64,000 bases of DNA from Nonomuraea thailandensis (lineage in GTDB: Bacteria; Actinomycetota; Actinomycetes; Streptosporangiales; Streptosporangiaceae): positions 248,001 to 312,000 of the forward strand of contig NZ_JAMZEB010000001.1 in assembly GCF_024172165.1 (NCBI RefSeq), given 5' to 3'. Shown here in pieces: positions 52,885 through 61,336 of this stretch (positions are counted from its first letter, which is position 1; the number at the start of each line of letters is the position of its first letter). A program made the position numbers and the translations under genes. A model generated the notes under the pieces. That model saw nothing but the letters and a program-made list of their open reading frames with translations. It did not search any database and was not told the DNA's origin.

Positions 52885-53757
52885 TCAGGTGCCTCTGGCT
52901 GCCGCGCCCGCAGTGCCCGGGTCGGGCTGTGCGGGTCTCACCGGCCATCCAGCCTGGCCGTCGTGGTGGCGGCCGATGGGCACGATCAGCGGGGTGCCGC
53001 TGATCGGATCGGCGGTCACGGTACAACGCAGGCCGAAGACGTCCTGGACGAGCTCGGCGGTGACGATGCCGGCGGGGACGCCTTCCGCCACGATCTGCCC
53101 AGCCTTCATGACGACGACGTGGTCGGCGTAGCGGCAGGCCTGGTTGAGGTCGTGCAGCACCATGACGACGGTTCGCCTCTCCTGCCGGTTGAGGTCGACG
53201 ACGAGGTCGAGGACGTCGATCTGGTGGGCCAGGTCGAGGTAGGTGGTCGGCTCGTCGAGGAGCAGGATGGGAGTGCCCTGGGCGACGGCCATCGCAATCC
53301 AGGCTCGCTGACGCTGGCCGCCGGAGAGCTGGTCGAGGGGGCGGTCGGCGTGCTCCAGCATGCCGGTGGCGGCCAGCGCTCTGTTCACCTCCTGCTGGTC
53401 GGCCGCCGACCACTGCCGCCACCAGGTCTGGTGTGGGGCGCGTCCCTGGTGGACGAGGTCGGCGACGGTCAGCCCCTCCGGCGCGACGGGGGACTGCGGA
53501 AGGATGCCCAGGTACTGGGCGACCTGGCGGGTGGGCATCGTGTGGATGGACCGGCCGTCGAGGTGTACGGCGCCGCCGCGCGGGACCAGCAACCGGGCCA
53601 GCGCCCGCAGCAGCGTGGACTTGCCGCAGGCGTTGGCGCCGATGATGACGCTGATGCGGCCCGCGGGCACGCTCAGGTCGAGGTCGTCTACCACCACCCG
53701 CCCGTCGTAGGCGAGCCGGAGGCGGGTGGCGTTCAGCTGCGGGGTCACGGGCTTCAT
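52885..53757 (-). CDS. Ferric-siderophore ABC importer, ATPase
   Basis: 290 residues of the FecE/FepC type. Walker A is GANACGKST, Q-loop LGILPQSPVAPEGLTV, signature LSGGQRQRAWIAMA, Walker B ILLLDEPTTYLD, H-loop VMVLHDLNQACRYAD. The HQTWWRQWSAAD stretch between Q-loop and signature is usual for iron-siderophore ATPases. Its ATG overlaps the preceding permease stop (ATGA). It powers import of ferric siderophore through the two permeases. Confidence 0.92.
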   Translation of the reverse strand: MKPVTPQLNATRLRLAYDGRVVVDDLDLSVPAGRISVIIGANACGKSTLLRALARLLVPRGGAVHLDGRSIHTMPTRQVAQYLGILPQSPVAPEGLTVADLVHQGRAPHQTWWRQWSAADQQEVNRALAATGMLEHADRPLDQLSGGQRQRAWIAMAVAQGTPILLLDEPTTYLDLAHQIDVLDLVVDLNRQERRTVVMVLHDLNQACRYADHVVVMKAGQIVAEGVPAGIVTAELVQDVFGLRCTVTADPISGTPLIVPIGRHHDGQAGWPVRPAQPDPGTAGAAARGT

Positions 53758-54800
53758 CCTCCGGTGCCTGTGGTGCTTGTCCGGGCGAGCTGCCAGAGCA
53801 GGAAGGGGGCGCCCAGTACACCGGTGACCACCCCGACGGGCAGTGCGGTGTCGTCCATGACCCTGACACTGATCAGATCGCTGATCATGACGAGGCTCGC
53901 CCCGGTGAGTGCCGCGCTGGTGACGGGCGGGGTGGCGGTGCGGGCCAGACGCTGGGCGAGCTGGGGTGCGGCCAGCGCGACGAACAGCACTGGCCCGGCG
54001 GCGGCGGTGGCGAAGGCGGCCAGCGCGCAGGCGATCAGCAGCAGGGCCATGCGCGTGCGCTGGACTGGGGTGCCGAGCCCGGCGGCTACCTCGTCACCCA
54101 GGCTGAGGGTGCGCTGGAGCCGGGCGAGCAGAATGAGCACCGGCAGCAGGAGTGCCAGGGCAAGCGCCAGCGGACGCGCGTCGGACCACCCCCTGCCGTT
54201 GAGGCTGCCCACCAGCCAGCCGACGATCTTCTGCGCCTGATGGGTCTCGACCTTGCTCAGCAAATAGGAGGTGAGACTGACGCACATCCAGCTGACACCG
54301 ATCCCGACCAGGACGATGCGGTAGCCGGTGGTGCCACGCTTCCAGGCGAGCACATAGATGAGCGCCCCGGCGGCCAGCGCGCCGCCGAGGCCCAGCAGCT
54401 GCGACCCGGCGCCAGCGCCGAGCACGAGGCCCACGGTGACCGCCGCGCCCGCACCATGGGTAATGCCGAGCATGTCGGGGCTGGCCAGTGGATTGCGGGT
54501 GACCCCTTGAAAGACGGCGCCCGCCAGGCCAAACGCGGCGCCGGCGAGCAGGGCGACCACCACGCGCGGCAGCCGCAGCTTCGTGACGACCAGCACGTCG
54601 GTGGCCTCGCCCGCTCCCAGCAGGGCGGGCACCACGCGGTCGAGCGGGACAGGGTAGTCGCCGCTGCCGTAGGCGACGGTCAGGCAGAACGCCACCAAGG
54701 TGATCACGGCCAGCACGGGCCAGAGCAGGACGAGCCGGGTGCGCAGGACACCCGAGACTCCGGCCCGTACGGCCAGGCGTCCGGGAGATCGGGACAACAT
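53754..54800 (-). CDS. FecCD-family siderophore permease 2
   Basis: 348 residues from the ATG at 54800; the frame is open further upstream but that part is a shadow of permease 1. It has the FecCD/BtuC pattern: LPRVVVALLAGAAFGLAGAV, QGVTRNPLASPDMLGITHGA, YLLSKVETHQAQKIVGWLVG, and the ATPase-contacting ELGxP-like loop (GDEVAAGLGTPVQRTRMALL). About ten helices are expected. It makes a heterodimer with permease 1, starting two bases after that gene's stop. Confidence 0.9.
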   Translation of the reverse strand: MLSRSPGRLAVRAGVSGVLRTRLVLLWPVLAVITLVAFCLTVAYGSGDYPVPLDRVVPALLGAGEATDVLVVTKLRLPRVVVALLAGAAFGLAGAVFQGVTRNPLASPDMLGITHGAGAAVTVGLVLGAGAGSQLLGLGGALAAGALIYVLAWKRGTTGYRIVLVGIGVSWMCVSLTSYLLSKVETHQAQKIVGWLVGSLNGRGWSDARPLALALALLLPVLILLARLQRTLSLGDEVAAGLGTPVQRTRMALLLIACALAAFATAAAGPVLFVALAAPQLAQRLARTATPPVTSAALTGASLVMISDLISVRVMDDTALPVGVVTGVLGAPFLLWQLARTSTTGTGG

Positions 54801-54802
54801 GC

Positions 54803-55810
54803 TCACATCTCCACCAGGCGGCGACGCCGTACTAGGGCGATGAAGAACGGCGCGCCGAGAAAGGCCGCGACCAGGCTCACGTCCAGCTCCTGGGGCCGCA
54901 CGATCACGCGACCGGCGATGTCGGCCAGCAGCACCAGGCACGGCGCGACCAGCATCGACCCGGGCAGCCGCCAGCGGTGATCAGGCCCGCTGACGGCGCG
55001 TACCACATGCGGCACCACTAGCCCGACGAACACGATGGGCCCGGTCACCGCCGTCGCCGCGCCGGTCAGCAGCGTCACGGCCAGCGCGGCACGCACGCGC
55101 ACCCTGCTCAGCCTGCGGCCGAGGGCGGTGGCGACGTCGTCGCCGAGGGAGAGGTTGTTCAGCGCGGGGGCGGTGCTCAGCGCGAGCGCGGCGCCGGCCG
55201 CGAGGAAGGGCAGGACGGCGAGCACGGTGGAGACCTCGTGCCCGGTCAGAGTCCCCGATGACCAGTAGCGGAAGCGGTCCAGCGCCTCCGGGTCGGTCAA
55301 CGCCAGACCGCTGGTCAGCGAGTCGAGCAGGTAGGTGATCGCGATCCCGGCCAGCGCCAGCTTGATCGGAGAGGCGCCGCCGCGCCCCTTGCTGCCCAGC
55401 AGGTAGACCGCGACGGCGGCTGCCGCGGCCCCCGCAAAGGCGAACCAGACGGTGGCCAGTACAGCCGACAGGCCCAGCAGCCCCGCCGCGCACACCACCC
55501 CGAAGGCCGCGCCCGCGCTAACGCCCAGCAGGCCCGGGTCGGCCATCGGATTGCGCATCAACCCCTGCATGACCGCGCCGGCCAGCCCCAGCGCGGCGCC
55601 GACCAGGGCCGCGACCAGAGTGCGGACGGCCCGCGTGCCCGTGACGATGGCGATCACCTCGGGGTCCAGGCCGGCCGGGTCCACCAGCGCGGCCACCACC
55701 TGGTCCAGCGGGATGGGGCGGGCGCCGATGGCCAAGGAGAGCAGGCACAACGCAGCCAGGCAGACAACAGAGGAGAGCAGCAGCCGGGCAGGGCGCGGAG
55801 GGCGGTTCAC
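54803..55810 (-). CDS. FecCD-family siderophore permease 1
   Basis: 335 residues. Signature segments are TRAVRTLVAALVGAALGLAG, QGLMRNPMADPGLLGVSAGA, FRYWSSGTLTGHEVSTVLAV and VTGPIVFVGLVVPHVVRAVS, all standard for the FecCD family. The start at 55810 has AGGAGG-type sequence (ggtccgtgaa side reads AAAGGAGGTCC) upstream, and the iron box lies 18 bases further. It is the first gene of the minus-strand uptake operon. Confidence 0.9.
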   Translation of the reverse strand: MNRPPRPARLLLSSVVCLAALCLLSLAIGARPIPLDQVVAALVDPAGLDPEVIAIVTGTRAVRTLVAALVGAALGLAGAVMQGLMRNPMADPGLLGVSAGAAFGVVCAAGLLGLSAVLATVWFAFAGAAAAAVAVYLLGSKGRGGASPIKLALAGIAITYLLDSLTSGLALTDPEALDRFRYWSSGTLTGHEVSTVLAVLPFLAAGAALALSTAPALNNLSLGDDVATALGRRLSRVRVRAALAVTLLTGAATAVTGPIVFVGLVVPHVVRAVSGPDHRWRLPGSMLVAPCLVLLADIAGRVIVRPQELDVSLVAAFLGAPFFIALVRRRRLVEM

Positions 55811-55827
55811 GGACCTCCTTTGAGCAA

Positions 55828-55846
55828 TAGGTAAGGCTTACCTTAA
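55828..55846. promoter_or_regulatory. Iron box (DmdR/IdeR-type operator)
   Basis: TAGGTAAGGCTTACCTTAA is a close match to the actinobacterial iron-box consensus TTAGGTTAGGCTAACCTAA and is itself an inverted repeat. It lies between the divergent permease operon and the binding-protein gene, so iron-loaded DmdR/IdeR should repress both. Confidence 0.88.
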
Positions 55847-55901
55847 TATCTGCCCTCATGCCGGCCGATCTCGGGGTCGGTCTGACCGGAGGAGATCCCC
55901 T

Positions 55902-56909
55902 ATGCGCGTCCTTTGGCGTCTGGCGACAAGCCTGGCCGCCCTCGCCACCCTCACCGCCTGCGCGAGCAGTACCAAGACCGTCGCCGAGCAGACGGCCCCC
56001 GCCACCCCGGCGGCCACCACGGCCTCGACCTTCCCCGTGACCGTGGAGCACCTGCTCGGGACCACCACCATCAAGCAGCGGCCCCAGCGCATCGTGACCA
56101 TCGGACTCAGCGACCACGAGCCCGTGCTGGCCCTCGGCTCCAAGCCGGTGGGCGTTACCGACTGGTTCCAGCGAACCCCCTTCACCGACTGGCCATGGAC
56201 CAAGGACGTCTGGGGTGGCGCCCAGCCCGAGGTACTAGGCTTACGCGAGGACGGCGTCAAGCTGGAAAAGCTCGTCGCGCTCAAGCCCGACCTGATCTTC
56301 GCGATGTACTCCGGCATTCAGAAGGATGCCTACGACCAACTCTCCCAGATCGCCCCGGTCGTGGCCCAGCCCAAGGGCTTCGACCCCTACGCCGCGACTT
56401 GGCAGGAATACATTTCGCTGGCCGCCCGAGCGCTCGGCGAGGAGGCCAAGGCCAAGCAGCTCATCCAGGGCCTGGAGGGCCGCTTCGCCAAGGTGCGCGC
56501 GAACAACCCGCAGTGGAAGGGGCTGACCGCGGTCGCGGCCGATAGCTTCGAGGCCGGCAAGTACTTCGCCTTCCAGAAAGGCGACCCCAAGTCGGCCTTC
56601 CTCGCCGAGATCGGCTTCACCGTCCCCGAGGAGATCAACACCAAGGCGGGCAAGTCCAACGGGGTGGAGTTCGGCTCCGAAGGGCTGAACCAGCTGGAGG
56701 TGGACCGGCTGGTCTGGCTGACCACTGGCAAGGAGCCCTGGGACCGCATCAAGAACGACAGCGTCTACAAGGAGCTGAACGTGGCCAAGGAGGGCCGGGA
56801 CCTGTTCCTGACCTACCAGGACCCGCCCATCGGCGCCGCACTGTCCTTCAACACCGTGCTGAGCATCCCCTATGCCCTCGACCAGGCGGTACCGCTGATC
56901 AAGAAGTAG
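55902..56909 (+). CDS. Ferric-siderophore binding lipoprotein
   Basis: 335 residues. Signal peptide and lipobox LATLTAC give a lipid-anchored extracellular protein. The TonB-independent FepB/FhuD-type fold is shown by KQRPQRIVTIGLSDHEPVLA, LVALKPDLIFAMYSGIQKDA, YDQLSQIAPVVAQPKGFDPY and the C-terminal FNTVLSIPYALDQAVPLI. It delivers ferric siderophore to the divergent permeases. It is transcribed separately but presumably shares control through the iron box. No siderophore synthesis genes are seen here, so xenosiderophore uptake is possible. Confidence 0.92.
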   Translation: MRVLWRLATSLAALATLTACASSTKTVAEQTAPATPAATTASTFPVTVEHLLGTTTIKQRPQRIVTIGLSDHEPVLALGSKPVGVTDWFQRTPFTDWPWTKDVWGGAQPEVLGLREDGVKLEKLVALKPDLIFAMYSGIQKDAYDQLSQIAPVVAQPKGFDPYAATWQEYISLAARALGEEAKAKQLIQGLEGRFAKVRANNPQWKGLTAVAADSFEAGKYFAFQKGDPKSAFLAEIGFTVPEEINTKAGKSNGVEFGSEGLNQLEVDRLVWLTTGKEPWDRIKNDSVYKELNVAKEGRDLFLTYQDPPIGAALSFNTVLSIPYALDQAVPLIKK

Positions 56910-57236
56910 CCCACACCCGGCCCGGGCACAATCCGAACACCGGATCCAGAGCGAGGAGGCTGCTGGTCAGCAAGACAGGCAAGGGCTCGACCTCGCGGGG
57001 CGAGGACAACGCTGATCACAGCGAGGGTCTGGCCGATCGGGACGGCGAAGGTGCGGCGAGTAGCGGGGCTCGTCCGCCTTGGCCGCCGCCGACACTCAGC
57101 AGGCTGGTGTGGCGACCGACGGCGTCCCTGATCGGACTCGCGCACACCCAGCTCACCTGAAGGCACCAAACCAGTCAAGACCGTCCAAGGGTTGGCAGAG
57201 ACCGGCAGATTGCCGGCCCCACGCCATGATCGTGAT

Positions 57237-57540
57237 GTGCTGGATAGGCGATCGTTCCTGATGGCGAGGCTGACGCCCGCCCTTCCCGCGAGTGCTGCCG
57301 CTGCGCCCACAGGCGAGCCCTTCACGCTCGGAGTGGCTGGCGGCGAGCCCGACAGTGCCGAGCTCGTGCTGTGGACCCGGCTGGCCCCGGTGCCGCTGGC
57401 CGCCGACGGGCACGGCGGCATGCCGCCCTGCCGGCGAGCGTCGACTGGCAGGTCGCCACCGACCCCCTTCCGCCGCACCGTGCGCCACGGCAACGCAGAC
57501 ACCGGTCCCGAGGTAGCGGTGGTGCACGTCGAGGTAAGCG
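57237..57540 (+). pseudogene. PhoD-type alkaline phosphatase N-terminal relic
   Basis: It starts VLDRRSFLMARLTPALPASA, a Tat-like RRSFL signal, then FTLGVAGGEPDSAELVLWTR and LAPVPLAADGHGGMP, the usual PhoD N-terminus. A frameshift near 57425 follows; VDWQVATDP comes in another frame and the sequence then runs into an IS1182 scrap. The catalytic domain is missing. The 56910-57236 stretch before it holds only a weak frame ending SLIGLAHTQLT at 57160 and no recognised gene. Confidence 0.65.
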
Positions 57541-57656
57541 GGCTGCAGCACCACGACCGTGGCCAGCAGGCCCTGCCGCAACCATCCGGCGACCCACCAC
57601 GACCCGAGCCTGAATCCCGAAACTCCATCTGACCAGACCACCAAGATCTTCAGGAC
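57541..57656 (-). mobile_element. IS1182 end fragment
   Basis: About 115 bases match the right part of the IS1182 element at 5301-7037 with an internal deletion: the shared tail runs CCCGAAACTCCA then CTGACCAG and CACCAAGATCTTCA. It joins the PhoD relic to the IS630-type element. Confidence 0.7.
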
Positions 57657-57660
57657 ACTA

Positions 57661-58829
57661 CAGAGGTTGAAAGGTTGAGGTGCTTCGGCGTGGTTGCGTG
57701 CCTTTCTCCTGGTCGGTGACTATGCCGGTGGGATGCGGTATCCGGATGGTGGTGGTCTGACCCCGGCCGCCAGGGCGAAGCGCGAGCAGGTGCGCATGCA
57801 GGCCGGGGAGTTATTCGCTGCCGATGTGCCACCGGCGCAGGTGGCCAAGCAGCTGAGAGTCTCACGGAAGTCCGCCTACGCCTGGTATCACGCCTGGAAG
57901 GCCGGCGGGCTGGAGGCGTTGCGATCGAAAGGGCCGAGCGGGTCGTCGTGCCGGTTGACCGAGCAGCAGGTGGCGCTGCTGGAACACGCCCTGGACGCCG
58001 GGCCGGCCGCCCACGGATGGGTCGAGGACCAGCGGTGGACGCTGGCCCGGGTGACGGCACTGATCGAGCAGTTGTTCCGGGTGTCTTACACTCTGCGTGG
58101 CACCTCCTACCTGCTGCACCGGCTCGGCTGGAGTCCCCAGGTGCCACAGCGCCGCGCCGCCGAGCGCGATGAGGAAGCCATCTCCACCTGGGTCAAGGAG
58201 ACCTGGCCGAGCGTGGAAAAACTGCCCGGGACCAGGACGCGTGGATCTGCTTCGAGGACGAAGCAGGCCAGTCGCTGAGGCCACCTAAGGCCCGCACCTG
58301 GTCCCGCCGGGGACATACCCCGGTCGTCACCGTCACCGGCAAGGGCTCCGGACGCGTCTCCGTGGCCGGGCTGATCTGCCTCAAAGCCGGGCACCGCACC
58401 CGCCTGATCTACCGCATGCTGCTGTATCGCGGCCGCCGCGGGGAGCAGAAGGGCTTCCGCGAGGTTGACTACGCCCGCCTGCTGGATGCCGCCCACCAGC
58501 AACTCGGCGGGCCGATCGTGCTGGTCTGGGACAACCTCACCGCGCACCGGGACGCGCTGATGCGCAGCCTGATCGATTCTCGCCCCTGGCTGACGGTGTT
58601 CTATCTGCCCTCCTACGCCCCCGAGCTCAACCCGACGGAGGGCGTCTGGTCCCACCTCAAACGCAGCCTGGGCAATCTCGCCCCCGCCACTCTGGACCAG
58701 CTCGGCGCGCTGATCCGCACCCGGCTCAAGCGGATGCAGTACCGATCCAGCCTGCTGGACGCCTTCGTCACTCACACCGGCCTGACCCTCACCAACGGTC
58801 GGCAATGAACCCTGACCTTTCAACCTCTG
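57661..58829. mobile_element. IS630-family insertion sequence, copy 1
   Basis: 1169 bp, flanked by TA on each side as usual for IS630. The ends are CAGAGGTTGAAAGGT and its inverse. It is an inverted, apparently identical copy of 61898-63066. Confidence 0.92.
57733..58808 (+). CDS. IS630-family transposase, copy 1 (-1 frameshift)
   Basis: The N-terminal frame has a helix-turn-helix (PAQVAKQLRVSRKSAYAWYH) and a linker. The second frame, -1 to the first, holds the DDE core: ICFEDEAGQ, VLVWDNLTAHRD, PELNPTEGVWSHLK. The frames meet near 58220 at GGAAAAACTG, a slippery A-run. The same join is present in copy 2, so a programmed -1 shift is more likely than decay. The full protein would be ~357 residues, normal for this family. 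Confidence 0.82.
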
Positions 58830-58937
58830 TAGTGCCCGGATCTGAAACACTCGGCCCTCGTCCGCTACCAGCGCGTCAGGAAGGCTGAGCGGTGTTGATG
58901 CCGTTGACAGCCGGAGCCTCGGGTCGCTTGTTGCTTC

Positions 58938-59930
58938 CTATCCGACCTTGAGGGCCAGCTTCCCGACATAGTGATCGTTCAGGGCGCGATGCGCATCTGC
59001 GACTCGCGCCATCGGGAAGGTCCGGGCGATGTGGACCTCGAAGGAGCTCGCCTCGATGATCGCGTTCAGCCGATCGGTGGCGATGCGATCCCCGTCGTAG
59101 TGGATCACCTTCGCGGCCGGTGACGTTACGGGATCGGGCACGACACCGTTCGGCCACGCGATCCGTCCCGAGTCCTTAACCGCGCGAAGAGACCGTTCGG
59201 CGGTCTCGCCTCCCGCGGTGACCAGAGCTGCGTCGAGCCCGCCTGGTGCGAACTCCAATGCCGCGGCCAACACATCGACTTTGCGACCGTCGATGGCGTC
59301 GTCGGTGCCCAGCCGCCGGGCCAGGGTGACACCGTCGTCACCAGAGGCCACGGCCAGCACTCGGATGCCGCTGTGCCGCGCCAGCTGCACGGCCATGTGC
59401 CCGACACCCCCGCTGGCCCCGAAGACCATGAGCGTCTCGTCCGGCCGCAGGCCGAGCAGGTCGAGGCCGCTCAGCGCGGTCAGGGCATCCCAAGCCATCG
59501 CGCCGGCCTGTTCGGTCGGCATCCGGTCGGGCACGCGCGCCACGAATTCCGCCTCAACGAGGCCGTACTCGGCGTAGAAGCCGCCACGCGACGCCGGCAT
59601 CGTCGCAGCGTACACACGCTCGCCCACCTCAAACCGGGTGACGTTGCGCCCGACCGCGGCCACCGTGCCCGCTGCGTCCCAGCCGAGGACATAGGGGAAG
59701 GCCGACGCGATGCCGAAGACACCGTCGTAGTACCCCTCCCGCTCGACCGCGTCCCAGGACGCGACCCCCGCGTACTCCACCCGGATGAGGACGTCGTCGT
59801 CGCCGACCTCCGGGCGCGGTATCCGGCGCGACGAGAGCTCATCGATTCCGCCGAACCGGTCAAGGACGACCGCGTTCATCTGCGGCACCACGCGCGCGCC
59901 GCTCGCTGCGTCCTGAACTCTGCTGTCCAT
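58938..59930 (-). CDS. Zinc-independent quinone oxidoreductase-like (MDR family) enzyme
   Basis: 330 residues from the ATG at 59930, preceded by AAGGAGGGCCG. It has the MDR layout: N-terminal catalytic domain (YAGVASWDAVEREGYYDGVF, VLGWDAAGTVAAVGRNVTRF), Rossmann core with FGASGGVGHMAVQLARHSGI (NADPH motif) and C-terminal dimer region. Zinc-binding cysteines are absent, which places it in the NADPH:quinone/enone reductase branch. It probably reduces reactive quinones or enones. It is divergent from a MarR gene with two likely operators between them, a classic electrophile-responsive pair, and lies inside the IS630 pair. Confidence 0.88.
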   Translation of the reverse strand: MDSRVQDAASGARVVPQMNAVVLDRFGGIDELSSRRIPRPEVGDDDVLIRVEYAGVASWDAVEREGYYDGVFGIASAFPYVLGWDAAGTVAAVGRNVTRFEVGERVYAATMPASRGGFYAEYGLVEAEFVARVPDRMPTEQAGAMAWDALTALSGLDLLGLRPDETLMVFGASGGVGHMAVQLARHSGIRVLAVASGDDGVTLARRLGTDDAIDGRKVDVLAAALEFAPGGLDAALVTAGGETAERSLRAVKDSGRIAWPNGVVPDPVTSPAAKVIHYDGDRIATDRLNAIIEASSFEVHIARTFPMARVADAHRALNDHYVGKLALKVG

Positions 59931-59947
59931 CGGCCCTCCTTATTTTA

Positions 59948-59962
59948 CTTGAGTGACTCAAG
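59948..59962. promoter_or_regulatory. MarR-type operator 1
   Basis: CTTGAGTGACTCAAG is a perfect 7-1-7 inverted repeat just upstream of the oxidoreductase ribosome site. It is one of two related sites in the divergent gap. Confidence 0.75.
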
Positions 59963-59980
59963 GACATTGGACCATGATTA

Positions 59981-59995
59981 CTTGAGCGAATCAAG
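59981..59995. promoter_or_regulatory. MarR-type operator 2
   Basis: CTTGAGCGAATCAAG is a near-identical site to operator 1, with its centre 33 bases (about three helical turns) away, and lies just before the MarR gene. It is likely an autoregulatory site. Confidence 0.72.
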
Positions 59996-60017
59996 CACAT
60001 CCTCTAAACTGGGAGCC

Positions 60018-60440
60018 ATGGCGCTGCCGAACAGACCCGCAACCACCTCGTCCGAGGCCGAGGCCGTCTTGTTCGACCTGGTCGACGTATATGACCGCGC
60101 CTATGAGGCGGCCGCGGCCGAGCTGTCCCTCAGCCCGGCGCAGGCGTGTGTGCTCGGGTGACTCGATGAGCCACGCGGCATGGGCGCCCTGGCCGAGGAG
60201 CTCGGCTGCGATGCCTCCAACATCACCCAGATCGTCGCGCGCCTCGAAGCGCTCGGCCTCGTGACCCGCGAACCGAATCCCCGGGACCGCCGCGCACGAC
60301 TCGTCGCGCGAACCCCCCGAGGAGACGAGATCAACCACCGGTTCGCAACAGCCTTCACCTTCGCCCGCACGGCGATCGGACGACTCTCACCCCACGAACA
60401 GGACCAGTTAACGGCGCTGCTGCGAAAAGCGCTGGGCTGA
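60018..60440 (+). pseudogene. MarR-family regulator with an in-frame TGA
   Basis: The frame starts MALPNRPATTSSEAEAVLFD and reaches SPAQACVLG, then TGA at 60159-60161, then continues in the same frame with LDEPRGMGALAEELGCDASN, the winged-helix recognition helix and wing (NITQIVARLEALGLVTREPN) to codon ~140. The paralogue at the right edge has Arg at the stop position (VLGRL), so a single C-to-T change from CGA is the simplest explanation. If TGA is not read through, the repressor is lost, and the adjacent oxidoreductase would be derepressed. A downstream ATG at 60180 could start a shorter winged-helix fragment. Confidence 0.8.
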
Positions 60441-60493
60441 AACGCACCCGCAGCCCCACCCAACCAAGGTGGATCCAACGGCGGGGTTCGGGG

Positions 60494-61315
60494 ATGGCTG
60501 CCTTAGACGTCGGCGGCGTGCTCTGCTCGGACATGGGGCGCGTTCAACGGGCGGCTCGCCACGGTGAGGATCGCCTGGCCGGCCATGGAGGCGAATGGAA
60601 CCGCGAGCGGGCCTGGGGCGAGGCCGAAGACAGCACTACCACGATGGCCAACCTCCGCGCGGCCGATACGCCGAGCCAGAGTCGGACGGGGACCCGGCAT
60701 GACCAGCGCAGACATCGACGACGTGCTCGTCCCCGCCACGGTGTGGCGTCCCGGCACAAGCACCGCGCGCCCGAGTACCGCCACGACGTCCGTGGGCTTG
60801 GGCGGGCACGGTGGCGGTCATGGTGGCGGTCATGGTGGCGGTCATGGTGGCGGTCATGGTGGCGGGGGAGTGGTCGGCGCGTTCGGGCATACAGCCTCGC
60901 CGCTGCTGCCACCCAGCCCGCTGGTGGACTCGGTCGGGGACCTGCCGGGCTGCGGCCGAGTCTCCGGGCCCGTGATGGCGGCGCGGTGTCCGGCGTCGAC
61001 GTCGACCTCATTGACGCGCTGCGCCGTAGTTGCGGACGCACCGGTGTTGGTAACGGAGAACGTGCCGGTGCCCAGCTCTGGAATCTGCAACTCCAGATCC
61101 CCGTCCATGGTGGTCAGCTCGGCCTCGATAAGCGCTTGGTAGATGGTCTCGGCCGGCGTACCGGATTTGCTCGTTCGCTTCGGAGGTCTTCGGGACGGCA
61201 GGAACCTCTGACAGGGCAGGCTGGTCCAGGGCCAGAGATTCACTCGATAGCCCTCGCCGTTGAACACGACGCGCTCCATCTGGATGACGCCCCGCTGAGT
61301 GGTGTCATTACATGA
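60494..61315. other. Uncertain stretch, small ORFs on both strands
   Basis: Two frames could be genes. The minus-strand frame 61279-60854 (141 codons) contains IYQALIEAELTTMDGDLELQ and IPELGTGTFSVTNTGASATT, then a Pro/Gly-rich tail. The plus-strand frame 60699-61142 (147 codons), with GGGGA six bases upstream, contains the Gly-His repeats. Codon use does not settle it and no family is recognised. At most one is real. Confidence 0.3.
60810..60866. repeat. 12-bp tandem repeat (GGTGGCGGTCAT)
   Basis: Four full copies and one partial copy. On the plus strand they encode Gly-Gly-Gly-His repeats. They lie in the poorly defined 60494-61315 stretch. Confidence 0.9.
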
Positions 61316-61336
61316 TCCAGTCGTTACGGGGCGAGC

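Noticed and set aside
57661..58829. IS630 frameshift treated as simple decay
   Set aside because: Both copies carry the same join at an A-run with intact DDE motifs, so programmed shifting fits better.
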